DNA of 64,000 nt from assembly GCA_963277665.1 (NCBI GenBank), contig OY728147.1, positions 1,259,277,424-1,259,341,423 on the forward strand, in the 5' to 3' direction. Of this stretch, positions 11,301-23,475 are shown piece after piece (position 1 is the stretch's first letter; each line of letters starts with the position of its first letter). The stretch comes from Viscum album (Eukaryota; Streptophyta; Magnoliopsida; Santalales; Viscaceae). Under the pieces are notes generated by a model, which was given only the letters and a program-made list of their open reading frames with translations, was not told the origin of the DNA and did no database searches. Position numbers and translations under genes: made by a program.

Positions 11301-12480
11301 AGAATAAAATGGAAGGATATTACCCAAATGTAATTAAGAAGAATATAAAGTCAGTGGAAGAATCAACCCCAACAAGAAAAGGTGGCATGACTCAAAAAAT
11401 TGATAAAATAAACGTGACTAAATAATGTCTTGGAAAATTTGCATGTCATGCCACATAGTGGGAAGTGAAGGCAATAGAAAGAAACCACCAATGGTGGAAG
11501 AAGAAAGAGTAGATGATCAGTGGAGATATTCCTTCTTAGAGAAATAATTATAAAAAATGGGATATTCATGAAGTATCAAATTATGAATTTTATAGTAATG
11601 GGAATAATTACCAAATTGTGAAAAAGGTCAAGCATACAAAATCTGAATATCATATGATGAATCAGAATCTGAGTAAATAATTCCTAGTCATATGGCCAGA
11701 ATAGTTTGAGTTGGGTAAGTAGTTAGAGAAGGCAAGGAAAGAGTGTAAGGCTTTTCAAGAAATAATCAAAGGGTTGACCCATCATGATCAACCACAATCC
11801 TCTTGTTGAGGATTCTAGAAGATCCCCTCTCCCTAAGTGTTTAAATTCTACTAATTGATTTGAAATTACTTCATATTTTTAGGGAGATAAAATCCAAGGT
11901 GAAGTCACATCAAAAGATTCAAGGTGGTTAAGTGATGTGCTTTGGAATATCAAATGATTCAAATCAGTTATGAGAGACAAATATTAGAGGAAGTAATTGT
12001 GTACAATGGATAATGATTTTGATATTAACTTTATCTCTTGTTTCATACACATATTTCCAACTCAGTATGATTAGAGGTCTTATTAGTGGATCATTGCTAA
12101 GTGGTTAATTCACCCAATGAAGATCTCATTGATGTAATTGATTTGGAGATGTTTCTCACACCAGTAATCACATGTGAAGAAATGATGTAGGAGAAGAAAA
12201 CTTTTTATGGGTCTAAATAGTGGGCCTAATAACAAGAAGTGTTTCAAAACATTGGGGGAGAATTCAATATCATAATCAGATGCAAGATCAATCAAAGTAA
12301 TAATTGGATGACCCAGTTCAGGTGTTAGTTGTCCATAGAGAGAAGACATATTGCGGGAGAAGCAGCAACATTCAGGTATTTTGTGATTATTAGTTTTATT
12401 TTGACTGTATGGTATCAGTTGACTATTTTTAGGTTTCCAAGAAGCTATGAGAGAATATAAAGAATGTTCCAACAAGAATA
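11301..12480 (+). other. Rearranged segment of copia B with post-pol-like sequence
   Basis: Short gag-like translation fades by about 11800. From 11790, GTTGACCC and GATCCCCTCTCCCTAAG resemble the end of pol at 23515-23570 (GTTGACTCCCC, GATCCCCCCTCTCCCTAAG). A GGGGGAGAA word near 12250 recalls the post-pol G-rich words. Protease and integrase should be here and are not recognisable. The segment looks like a duplicated or recombined post-pol region. Confidence 0.45.
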
Positions 12481-12836
12481 TGAGAAATGTAGTTGACAAA
12501 AATGATGTCACTGTAGTAGATAATGAACAGAATCTTCAAAAACACAGTGAACAGTTGTTTGATGAAGGTGATAAAGAGGTAAGAGATTTGGATGGGAGTA
12601 AAAGAAGAAAATGCTAATTAAGAAGCAGATACTGATAATGAACATGATAAATTTAAATCTATATTAGTATTAAAGTCAATGATCTGAGCTGAAATTGACT
12701 TGAAAGATATAATTGGTAATTAGATAGTGCTATTGCAGACATGGAAGATGAGGAATCTACGAAAATCATCATAATTATCAGAAGTAGATCCTTATTGTTT
12801 TACTAAAGTAGCTGAAGATGGGAATTGTGTTTAGGA
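12481..12836 (+). pseudogene. Integrase-RT linker and start of RT, copia B
   Basis: An acidic linker (VVDNEQNLQKHSEQLFDEGD) leads to YCFTKVAEDGNCV, the start of the copia RT domain, and the sequence is then cut by element N. Reading from 12836 to 22276 across N continues the same frame into AMNK, as in copia A (WVKAMNEEL). Stops are present. Confidence 0.75.
12832..12836. other. Left target-site duplication of element N
   Basis: TAGGA here and TAGGC at 22271-22275 flank element N. Four of five bases agree, and joining them restores the copia B reading frame. Confidence 0.8.
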
Positions 12837-15099
12837 TGTCACAAACCAAACTAGGTCAACCCTGAACCGGTCACCCGAGCTGGTCCGCGACATGGCCCGA
12901 AGGGCATTCCCGATCCCCATGGTCTGGAAACTAGTGCCGGGAATCAAAGTTTAATCGTTGGGAATGATTTGGCCCATTAATAAAACAAACAAACAAGAAA
13001 AAAGATAAACACAAACAACTGGTAAACATAACACTAACAGCGGAAAGGAAAATAAAACTAAACATACCACCACATGAACTTCCAGGACACCTCCCGACCG
13101 AAGCTGACTTTACTCCAACAATGAGCAACTCAGCCAAGAAAACTTGAGCAAGGAAACCTGAAACTGAAATGATAAAATAGGTGTGAGCATTAAAAATGCT
13201 CAGTAGGGATGCCAAAATTAACCATGGAACCCAACCTCTCCCTTCCCAAAGCACCCAACATCTCCCTTACCAAATCAATCCATTAATGCAAGATTGAAAT
13301 ACAATTATAAAAGTAGGTTTTCACATTTGGAAATAAGCAACATTTTTTCCCCATTTAAAAACCCAAAACATGCCAAATACCATTTCTCCAAAATCATTTG
13401 TCATTTTATAAATGAAATCCAAAACAGAGTATACCAATGTTGTGCTAGAGTAAAACAAGAAAAAAAATAAAGATGAAAATAAACTAGTGCATAGAAAATA
13501 CACAAGCAATGAAAATGATCCAGTAACCATGGGTGATCCTAAACATCCCTAGAAGACCCCTAGATGTACTCGGTTTCAGAACCACCTATTGGCATATGGT
13601 GAAGCTCCTAATTGTATAACCAACTGGCCGCCCTAGCTGACCAATCCAATGGAAAATCCCGCCTGGCCTAACAACAAATCCAGGGGTACCAACCCGTTTG
13701 ATCGGGGTTGATCAGCAACCGTCACTCGATTTCTATAAGACGCCCAGGAACCCATGGTGGTAATAATAATAATACTATGTAAGTAGAAAGGCCCTCACAT
13801 GTATGACTCATCTCAATGCACTTGCCTACCCCAAACAGGGACTCTTCCTATGCGTTCACCCATAAAGGGTTACCCTAGACAGGAGCGCCCCCAAACACAC
13901 ATTCAAACAATTCACATTAACAAAGTGCCAACCAGGCCGTCATGCCATGAAATAATTAATACCATCTGATACCTTTTTAAAAATACTAAATTTATTAAAT
14001 GGAATACAGTAATCAAAATGCCGTCATTTCAAAGAATCAATAGAAACATTACACTAAATCTGAAAGTGCCAAACGGGCCATCACGTTCCAACACACTCCC
14101 AAAACAAACCTCATTTACCAAACGGGTCTTTACCCTTTCCAAAACCAACTTTTATTTCAAAACAGGATGAAAAGAACATAACACACATAAAGAAGTAAAA
14201 AGGGCTTCCTTTCCATTAAAAAATAATAATTGTTCTTTATGCGGCACCAAAACCATTTAAATACATTATTCGTAATCACTTACACGTTTTAGTAAATCAT
14301 TTAAACAATTTATAAAACACTTATAAGTAGTACAACATGGACTCCGACCACATACACATCTGAAATACTTTTTTTAAATCAGACGCACACCAAATCCATT
14401 CCAAAATAAGTTTCGCATCTTGCACAATTTATCAAATTCCATCAAATGACTCAACCAGGGTTCACACATAAATGACACCCAATACCTCATTAAAAAAATC
14501 ATCCTAAAACCAAATACATGACAATTATTTCATGAAAAACACTTTTTGTAGTACACACATAACCCATAAAACATGTCAGAATGCATAAACAAACATAATA
14601 TTTTTTTTCAAACAAAATTTAATTAGGAGGTCATTTAGAAATATACTCTTAACAAATTTTATCAGTTCAAAAACACCATATCAGACTAACATCATACATC
14701 AAGGAGGTATGAATAATATTTTAAAAATCATCCAAGAAAAATTTGATGCCTAATCAAACACATCATAGCAGATACATACAGATGTAAACGAGGAACTGAC
14801 TCAAAGCATACTTTTAACAAACTCTAAACATTTAAGAACACTATAGCAGGAAAATTAAGGGTATAAAAAAACTGCGAATCAAGTATCAAAACTAAATGAA
14901 AGAGCGCAAGTATTAATGGATGGATCTGGAAATGAAATACACGAATTCACCTACCTTGATGGCGCGCGAATACAACCATGCCTCAAAGGAAGGGAGAAAA
15001 GGACATCACGGACCCTTCGCACCCCCTAAAAATTGGGGAACACACACAAATTATACCTCAATCTTAGGGTTTGGATAAAAACCCTAAAATTGAAAAAGA

Positions 15100-15660
15100 A
15101 ATGCACTAGAGGAGGAGAACGCCGGAGAGGGAGGTCGCGGTCAGAGATGGGGCCGGTGAAGGTGGTCCCGGCTGCCAGAGGAGAACACCGGCAAGGAGGA
15201 GGTCGTGAAAGGAGGGTCGGGGAAAGGAGGGTTAGAGCAAGGAGGGTCGGAGCAAGGAGGGGTTTGCTGGTGGGGAGGCCGTCACGCGGGAGAGAGAGGG
15301 ATGGGGGGTTTGGGTCGCCCCGGGGCATGGTCGGGGTAGAGGGGCCGGCGGCGAGGACCTACGGGGAAAGGCCGGCGGGGTGGCTGGAGGCCAGAGAAGG
15401 AGGCTGGTCGGGGTGCTGAGGGGGTGTCGGACCACGGCAGGCACCAGAGCGGGACGTGACCGGTGAAGCTGGGGGTGTGGAAGCTGGGACGGGGCGTCGC
15501 TGGGAGGAGGAGGCGGCCGGATGGGGGAGTTTCACCAAACTGGGGGATGAAGGGAGGGGGCTCGCACAGCGGCAAAGGGGAAAAGGGGGTTGCAAGGGTG
15601 TGATGTGGGGAGAAAAAAGGTGGGGACACTTGGGGTATGCGGGTAGAAGGGAGAGGAAAA
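15100..15660. other. GC-rich island in the left LTR of N
   Basis: A GGAGG/GGTCGG-rich segment, strikingly GC-rich compared with the AT-rich surroundings. It is repeated with differences at about 21070-21650 in the other LTR. Overlapping open frames on both strands are rich in Arg, Gly and Pro and differ between the two LTRs, so I do not call a gene. Confidence 0.7.
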
Positions 15661-15714
15661 AGGGGGCGTCGGCTCGGATAGAACTAGGGTTTAAGATTTT
15701 TTTCATTTTCATAA

Positions 15715-16015
15715 AATGACAATAGTAATAATAATAAAACTATAAATAATAATGATAATAAAAATAATAAAAATAATCAAAATAAAGGTTATATTAATAA
15801 AATTTATTAACAATTAAAATAATAAAAAAAAATAAAAGAAAAATAATAATAATGAAAACAATAATAATAATGATAATAACACAATAATAACACAATAATA
15901 ACAATACAATAATAGTAATAATAATAACAATATCATTAATAAAATTAATAATCCTTTTAATAACCTTAATAATAATAAAAACAACAATGTAATATTATTA
16001 TTATTATTATGAAAC
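15715..16015. repeat. AAT-rich low-complexity tract in the left LTR of N
   Basis: Interrupted (AAT)n and (AATA)n. A matching tract occurs at about 21680-21960 in the other LTR, with length differences. Confidence 0.85.
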
Positions 16016-16322
16016 ATATTTTTAACTTAAACTTTTTATTTACCTTACTCTGAAAACTGGATCACCGCACGTTCAACGGACGACTTAATATACCACGCGC
16101 AAGTTGTGATCCTCAACTCAGACCGCTTGTGCATTCGCACAAGCACATGGGGCGATTGTGTGGCTACCGCCAACCGTGCAGTGACCGCACACGGGCGTTA
16201 AACCCACAAAAAAAATTAAACGACAAAAATTTTAATCTAGGATCCATCTCAGACCCTGGCGCGAGAACCCAGAGCCAAGAATTAAATAAAATAAAAATTA
16301 ATTTAAGATGACGAGTGTGACA

Positions 16323-16980
16323 ATTCTCCCCACCACAGACACTTTCTGCCCCCATAAAGTCACCCAGCTGAATGATGTACAAGGAAAGAATCCATGCCCG
16401 ACTGAAACTGAAGGGAACCACACCACAAGAGAACTAGAGAACACGAGAGGGTTCTACCCACCACAAGAATTGAACTAATGCAGAAATTTAATACTCAAAC
16501 ATACCACCACGGGAAGGGGGGCCGATACGGGAACTCCCAACCAATCCAAACTATCTTCTATAGCACGAACGAGCACTCCCACTGAACCTTGAAACTCTCA
16601 ACCAGGACCAAAACTCTGAATATTGGAGAAAAACCCCAAAGTAGAACTTAACTCAGATAGTACACCCAATTATAACTACAAGATTTAACTCCTTCACAGG
16701 AACATACATCTCCAAACGAATGCCTTCGAACTAAGACCAACCTACACAAGGGTCAAACACACTTCTAGGAAAACGCACGATTCCGAAAACCATAAACCGA
16801 AAAACAAAACTGATGGATTATAATGGAACATGCCAATTATAAATCCACAAAGAAGCAATGAACTTACACGATGTCAAAACTTTATCAGCAGAAAACAAGA
16901 AAAAAAAGACTTTAAATGTTCCACTGCCAACATAGAACACAAAACCTAGACCAAGGCTTCACACCCCTGGAAAATCCTGA
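16323..16980. other. Internal region of N between gag and left LTR
   Basis: I see no protein domain in any frame. Where an autonomous gypsy element would carry several kilobases of pol, only about 650 bases remain. Read on the minus strand, the last bases before the LTR (about 16323-16338) are GTGGTGGGGAGAAT, a plausible polypurine tract. Confidence 0.6.
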
Positions 16981-17892
16981 CTATTCATGAGCTTCACCCC
17001 AAGACCTGTGGCTGGGGTTCTGATGGCTGAAGCATCTCCTGCCTCACAGTCAGGCACTGGAATCCCTCGGTCACAGCACCTTCTTCAGGCGATGCTTTCT
17101 GAAAAAATTCTCTAGATGACCCAGACATCCACAATGATGGCATGTCTTCAGAGGTATTCAACATGACGGCTTCACATGCCCGAACCAACCACACTGGTGG
17201 CACACCACTGAACGGTCCGACGAACTAGAATTTAGAACCACTATAGAAGACTCTTTAGGAATAGGTTCCTCTGGAACACCCTGCTCGCCAGATGGGTAAC
17301 CTTCACAAGTAACTGGATACGCTGGATTCCCAACCATCTATGCTCTGAAGACCAACTCAGCTAAGAACGCCTCATCTACCAGCTTCTCAAAATGATGGTC
17401 CTTAGAAAGGACGACCCGCTCCATGATCTCTGGACGAAGACCCCCAATGAAGAGAGAAGTTTTCATCCAATCCTGTGATGTTTCCTCTAGAGAAAAGGAC
17501 ACAAGCTCTTTGAAATGGTCAACATATGCCTTCACTGTCTGTTGGCCTTGTTTAATATGCATGAGCTCTTAACTTTTCTTCTTCTTTACCACTTTAGGTA
17601 TAAACCATCGGATGAAGACGGATTTAAAGACATCCCATGTCATCCCAACTCGCACTGATGGTGGGGAAACAAAATCCCATTCATCCAGAGTCGGACCTTC
17701 AAATATCCCCAAAACAGCATGCACTCTGACAACTTCAGGAGTTCACAAAACCCTGAAGACACGCTCGACCCCTTAAATCCATTATGCTGCTTTTAATGGA
17801 CCCTGATCACCATGAAGGATAGGCAATGCCCGAGAAGGACCAGAAGCTGGGCATGACTTATCAGAAACCTTGGGCACCTTTCTAGGAGGCAT
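16981..17892 (-). pseudogene. gag of element N (gypsy type, two zinc knuckles), disrupted
   Basis: On the minus strand, ATG at 17892 (MPPRKVPKVSDK) opens a single frame of about 300 codons to a stop at 16981-16983. It has a Retrotrans_gag-like block near 17560-17340 (QTVKAYVDHFKELV, LFIGGLRPEI), then a linker and two knuckles. The first, CHQCGWFGHVKPSC near 17200-17160, is complete CCHC. The second, CHHCGCLGHLENFF near 17140-17100, has Phe in place of the last Cys. Several in-frame stops interrupt it, including one at about 17336 and one after the first knuckle. The frame is never shifted, suggesting point mutation rather than indel decay. It sits alone, with no pol downstream. Confidence 0.82.
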
Positions 17893-18810
17893 TTTCTAAA
17901 CAACATATAAAACACATTACCAAAACCAATATAAAGCCGAATCAACATCAAAGAAAGCATCTTCATCCACAACAACCAGCTCAAAATAAACAAGAAAATG
18001 TAAACACAGCCAAAATCTCCTTTTTGATTTTATATTTCAAAACCTCCTTTATTCAAGGCCACTTTCCAAACCAAATTCAATTTTCCAAAAAACATTTTCC
18101 CTTTTTTTCTTTTTTTTCTTTAGAAAAAACAAGGTCAAACTTTTAATTCTAAGTGCACACCCTAGTAATCCCATGAACCGTTGCACATGTCTTCATCTGC
18201 TTTCATCCATATGCACTAACACACACTTCTCATGTATTCCCTCACATGTGAAAACGTTCACAAATAGTACCTGATGTTGCACTCAAACCACATCTCTACC
18301 GGTTCCAAGCAAACACTGGATTTTTAGACCAAGAGCTTTAAGTTTTAAAACAAATCCATTTCACAAATTTAAAGCCCTTTAAAAGAAATCATTCTCATTT
18401 TAAAAACCCTTTTTCATTTTCAAAAGTGCACTTACACCCACAAGAACTAAGACAACACACAACTTTCATCAAACTACCAAAGTGAGGGACTTGTAGTCAT
18501 GCTTAACCTGGTGACATGGTAGTGAGTCATGCCCCAAGAAAGCGCCGGAAAGTAGGAGGAACTTAAACCGTGTACTCATACTCCACATGGGTCACTACTC
18601 CATGTGAAATCACGATGTGACATCGGCTTTCCTCTGTTCTCATCCCTCAATAAAAACAAACTAGAATGAAACAAGGACTCAATTCCTGGACTACCCCTAG
18701 TGACTCGAGGTTCAGAATGGGCGAGGGTTCATGACGTCCTTCCCGTACCTACCTCTCAAGTCCCGATAGTTCTAATCTCCATCTACCGAACACCCCAAAT
18801 AACAAGGGCC
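17893..18810. other. Leader of element N
   Basis: This lies between PBS and gag on the minus strand. The sequence is rich in A and C on the + strand, with no protein match. The open frame at 18700-18969 on the + strand runs into the LTR and is a chance frame. Confidence 0.5.
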
Positions 18811-18811
18811 C

Positions 18812-18823
18812 CTCTGATACCAT
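18812..18823 (-). other. Primer-binding site (tRNA-iMet) of element N
   Basis: On the minus strand, TGGTATCAGAGG lies three bases from the LTR end (GTGACA). Its position fixes the element's orientation and shows that the right LTR is its 5' LTR. Confidence 0.88.
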
Positions 18824-18825
18824 TT

Positions 18826-21800
18826 TGTCACGAACCAACTTGGGTCGACCCTGAACTGGTCACTCGAGCGGGTCCGCAACATGGCCTGAAGGGCGTTCCC
18901 GATCCCCACGGGCTGGAAACCAGTGCAGGGAATCAACGTTTAATCATTGGGAATGATTTGGCCCATTAAAAAACCAAACAAATAAGAAAACAGATAAACA
19001 CAAACAACTGATAAACATAACAATAATGGAGGAAAGGAAAATAAAAATAAACATACCACTACATGACCTTCCAGGTCACCTCCCAACCAAAGGCTGACTT
19101 TACTCCAACAATGAGCAACTCAGCCAAGAAAACCTGAGCAAGGAAACCTACAACTGAAATGATAAAATAGGCATGAGCATTAAAAATTATCAGTAGGGAT
19201 GCCAAAATAAACCATAGAACCCAACTTCTCCCTTCCCAAATAAATCCATTAATGAAAGTTTGAAATACAATTATAAAATTAGGTTTTCGCATTTGGAAAT
19301 AAGTAACATTTTTCCCATTTAAAACCCCAACACACGCCACATACCATTTTTTCAAAATAATTTTTCATTTTATAAATGAAATCCAAAACATTGTATACCA
19401 ATGTTTTCCTAGAGTAAAACAAGTAAAAAAAGAAATATGAAAAGAAACTAGTGCATGGAAAAGACACAAGCAACTAAAATGTTCTAGTAACCATGGGTGT
19501 TCCTAAACATCCCTAGAAGACCCCTGGACGTACTTAGTTTCAGAACCACCTATCGGCGTATGGAGAAGCTCCTAAGTCTATAACCAACCGGCTTCCCTAA
19601 CTGACCAATCCAGTGGCAAAGCCCGCATGGCCAAACAACAAATCCAGGGGGTACCAACCCATCTAATCAGGGTTGATCAGCAACTGTCACTCGATATCTA
19701 AAAGACTCCTAGGAACCCGTGGTGGTAATAATAATAATACTATGTAAGTAAGAAGGACCTCGCACATGTGACTCATCTCACCACACTTGCCTACCCCAAA
19801 CAAGGATGCTTCCTATGCGTTCACCCATAAAGGGTTACCCTATACAAGAGCGCCCCCAAACACACATTCAAACATTTCACATTAACAAAGTGCCAACCAG
19901 ACCATCATTCCATGAAATCATTAAAACCATTTGATAAATTTTTGAAAATACTAAAGTTCTTAAATGGGAATATAGTAATAAAAATGTTGTCATTTCAAAT
20001 AATCAACAAAAACATTAAACTAAAGCTGAAAGTTCCAAACGGGCCGTCACGATCCAACACACACCCAAAACACACCTCATTTACCAAACGGGTCTTTACC
20101 CTTTCCAAAACAAAAATTTATTTTAAAACAGGATGAAAAGCACACAACACACATAAGGAATTCAAAAGGGCTTCCTTTCCATTAAAAATAATAATTGTTC
20201 TTTATGCGACACCAAAAACATTTAAATACATGATTCGTAATCAATTACACATTTTAGTAAATCGTTTAAACAATTTATAAAACACATCTAAGTAGCACAA
20301 CATGGACTCCCACCACATAAACATCTGAAATACTCTTTTGAAATCAGACGCACACCAAATCCCTTCCAAAATAAGTTTTGAATCTCGTACAATTTATGAA
20401 ATGTCATCAAATGACTCAACCAGGGTTCTCACATAAATGACACCCAATGCCTCATTAAAAAAATCATCCTAAAACCAAATACATGACAATTATTTCATGA
20501 AAAACACTTTTCATAGTACACACATAACCCATAAAACATGTCAGAATGAATAAAAAAACATAATATTTTTTTTTCAAACAATATTTAAATAGGAGGTCAT
20601 TTCGAAATATACTCTTACAAAATTCTATCAGTTTGAAAACACCATATCAGACTAACATCATACATCAAGGAGTTATGAATCATATTTTAAAAATCATCCA
20701 AGTAAAATTTGACACCTAATCAAACAAATCATCGCAGATACATGCAGATGTAAACCAGTAACTAACTCAAAGCATATGTTTAACAAACTCTAAACATTTA
20801 AGAGCACTATAGCAGGAAAATTAAGGGCATACAGAAACTACGAATCAAGTTTCAAAACTAAATGAAAGAGAACAAGTATTAATGGAGTGCTTTGGAAATG
20901 AAATACGCGAATTCACCTACCTCAGTGGCATGCGAATACAACCGCGCCTCAACATAAGGGAGAAGAGGACATTGCGAACCCTTCACACCCCCTAAAAATT
21001 TAGGAACAAACACAAATTATACCTCAATCTTAGGGTTTGGATAAAACCCCTAAAATTGACAAACAAACGCACCAGAGGAGGAGAACGCCGGAGAGGGAGG
21101 TCGTGGCCAGAGATGGCGCCGGCGAAGGCGGTCGCGGCCGCAGGAGGAGAACGCCGGCAAGGAGGAGGTTGAGCAAGGAGGGTTAGAGAAAGGAGGGTCG
21201 GAGCAAGGAGGGTCAGATAAAGGAGGGGTTTGCTGGTGGGGAGGCCGTCGTGTGGGAGAGTGAGGGCTGGGGGGGTTTGGGTCACGCCGGGGCGTGGTCG
21301 GGGTAGAGGGGCCTACGGCGAGGACCTGCGGGGAAAGGCCGGCAGGGTGGCTAGAGGCCAGAGCAGGAGGCTGGCCGGGGTGTTAAGGGGGCGTTGGACC
21401 ACGGCAGGCACCAGAGCGGGGTGTGAGTGGTGAGACTGGGGGTGTTGAAGCCAGGATGGGGCATCGTTGGGAGGAGGAGGCGGTCGGATGGGGGAGCTAT
21501 GCCGAATAGGGGGATGAAGGGAGGGGGCTCGCGCAGCAGCAAAGGGGAAAAGGGGGCTGCAGGGGTGTGATGTAGGGAGAAAAAAGGGGGGGAGAGCTAG
21601 GGTATGCGGGTAGAAGGGAGGGGAAAAAGAGGGGGCACCGGTTCAGGTAGAACTAGGGTTTATGTTTTTTTCATTTTAATAAAATGACAATTGTAATAAT
21701 AATAAAACTATAAATAAAAATAAAAATAAAAATAAAAATAAAGATTATATTAATAAAATTTATTAACAATAAAAATAATAAAAAAAAATAATAGTAAGAA

Positions 21801-22270
21801 AAATGATAATAATGCAAACAATAATAATAATAATAACACAATAATAATAATACAATAATAGTAATAATAATAACAATATCATTAATAAAATTAATACTCC
21901 AAGTAATAACCTTAATAATAATAAAAACAACAATGTATTATTATTATTATTATTATCAAACGTTTTTTTATACTTAAACTATTTATTTATCTTACTCTGA
22001 AAACCGGATCATCGCACGTTCGGCAGACGACTTAATAAACCACGCGGAAGTTGCGCACCTCAACTCAGACCTCTTGGGCATTCGCACAAGCACATGGGGA
22101 GATTGTGCAGCTACCGCCTACCGTGTGGTGACCGCGCACGGGCCCAAAACCCCCTAAAAAAAATTAAACGACAAAAAATTTAATCCAGGATCCAGCTCGG
22201 ACCCTGGCACGAGAACCCAGAACCAAGAATAAAATAAAATAAAAATTAATTTAAGATTAAGAGTGTGACA
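18826..22270 (-). repeat. LTR of element N, right copy (5' LTR in element orientation)
   Basis: About 3.45 kb, from TGTCACGAACC to GAGTGTGACA. It shares the GC island (about 21070-21650), AAT-rich tract and telomere-box-like pair with the left LTR. Small insertions and deletions, such as a missing ~15 bases near 19240 relative to the other copy, add to the point differences. Confidence 0.92.
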
Positions 22271-22275
22271 TAGGC
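22271..22275. other. Right target-site duplication of element N
   Basis: TAGGC, the partner of TAGGA at 12832. The base after TAGG here is the one that keeps the copia B frame (GCT ATG AAT). Confidence 0.8.
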
Positions 22276-23475
22276 TATGAATAAATAGCTTGGCTAAATT
22301 GATAAGAATTGGACATGGGAGATTGTTTCGTGGCCAATAGATAAGAATATCATTGGGACTAAATGGGTCTTTTGCAATAAGATGAATGAAGATGGTGCAG
22401 TGATTCGAAACAATGGTGTGAAAAATGTACACCTAGATATAAAGTGCAACGGTAGTTCAATGTTTTCTAGATGGATGTCAAGTCATCATTTCTAAATGGG
22501 GTTCTAGAAGAACAAGTTTATATTGAGAATCCAGATATTTTTCTCACTCATGAAGATGAAAACAAAGTTTTTAGCTGAAGAAAGAACTATATGGGCTGAA
22601 ACAAGCACCAAGAGTATGATACTCGAGGCTTGATCGAAATTTTTAGAAACTTGGATTTCAGTGTGGTGGAGTTTATTACAATATCTATTTCAACAATGAT
22701 ATTAATCAATGTATGATGGTGTTATTTTATGTCAATGACATAATATTTGGTAGATCAGATGAAGCTTAGTGCAGAAAGTTTTCTAAATTCATGAAAAGTG
22801 AGTTTGAAATGTCAATGATAGGTGAGCTAACATTTTTCCTTGGTTTATAGGTAACACAAGTAAGGAATGGAACATTCATTTCTCAATCCAAATATTCCAA
22901 GGAGGTTTTATGAATATTTTTAATAGAAAATTACAAGGAGATGAATACTTTGGTTGCTACCCAAATGAAATTATCAAAAGATGATGATGGAACGGTAGTT
23001 AATATAACAGAATACAGGAAAGTTATTGTGATTTTACTATACCTGACCGTAAAAAGACATGATATTGTTTTCACCACATTCCAAATAGTGTGATATCAAA
23101 GTAATCCCAAGGAAATCCACATGATTACAGTGAAAATAATACTTCATTATATAAAAGGAACTATGGATTTTTTTAATGTATAATGAAAAATCTCATCTAG
23201 AAGCTAAGTATATTGTAGCCACTCAAGCATGTGCACAGTTATTATGGATGAAGTAACAACTTGATGATATGGGAGTTGAAGTGAAGTCTCTGATCAAAAT
23301 ATAGTGTGATAATTCAAGTGTTATCAATCTTATAAAAAATACAATCCAATACTCAAGGAAAAATCACATTGAGATCAAATATCATTTTATCATGGAGAAG
23401 GTGTAGCAAGGGCTTGTGAATTTGAAGTATGTTTCTACAGAACTACAGGTTGAAGAAATTCTGAAAATAGCCTAA
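22271..23475 (+). pseudogene. RT and RNase H relic of copia B after the nested insertion
   Basis: It continues the RT: IDKNWTWEIV and IIGTKWVFCNKMNEDG, then decayed relatives of the FLNG, YGLKQAPR and YVDD blocks in several frames, and an RNase H tail (LEAKY.VATQACAQLLWMK, HIEIKYHF) near 23190-23400. Parts between RT and RNase H are shortened. Many stops and frameshifts; no activity expected. Confidence 0.75.

Larger units (their letters stand above)
12837..16322 (-). repeat. LTR of element N, left copy (3' LTR in element orientation)
   Basis: About 3.49 kb. It pairs along its whole length with 18826-22270. Landmarks shared with the other copy are a GC-rich island at about 15100-15660, a telomere-box-like inverted pair (TTAGGGTTT and AAACCCTAA) at about 15065-15090, and an (AAT)n-rich tract at about 15715-16015. 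Open frames on both strands of the GC island are compositional, not conserved genes. Confidence 0.92.
12837..22270 (-). mobile_element. Nested gag-only gypsy-type LTR element N (non-autonomous)
   Basis: Two direct LTRs (12837-16322 and 18826-22270) begin TGTCAC and end GTGACA. They enclose a 2.5-kb internal region. On the minus strand, an iMet PBS lies next to the right LTR (18812-18823), then a gag gene with two zinc knuckles, then a G-rich tract next to the left LTR. No protease, RT, RNase H or integrase can be found. This is the layout of a large non-autonomous derivative (LARD-like) that would depend on an autonomous gypsy relative. In the first 91 LTR bases I counted about 13 differences. 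A five-base target duplication flanks it inside copia B RT. Confidence 0.9.

Noticed and set aside
15026..15719. Overlapping open frames of 70-128 codons on both strands
   Set aside because: They lie in a GC-rich LTR island. The frames are low-complexity (Arg, Gly, Pro), exist on both strands at once and are not preserved in the other LTR.
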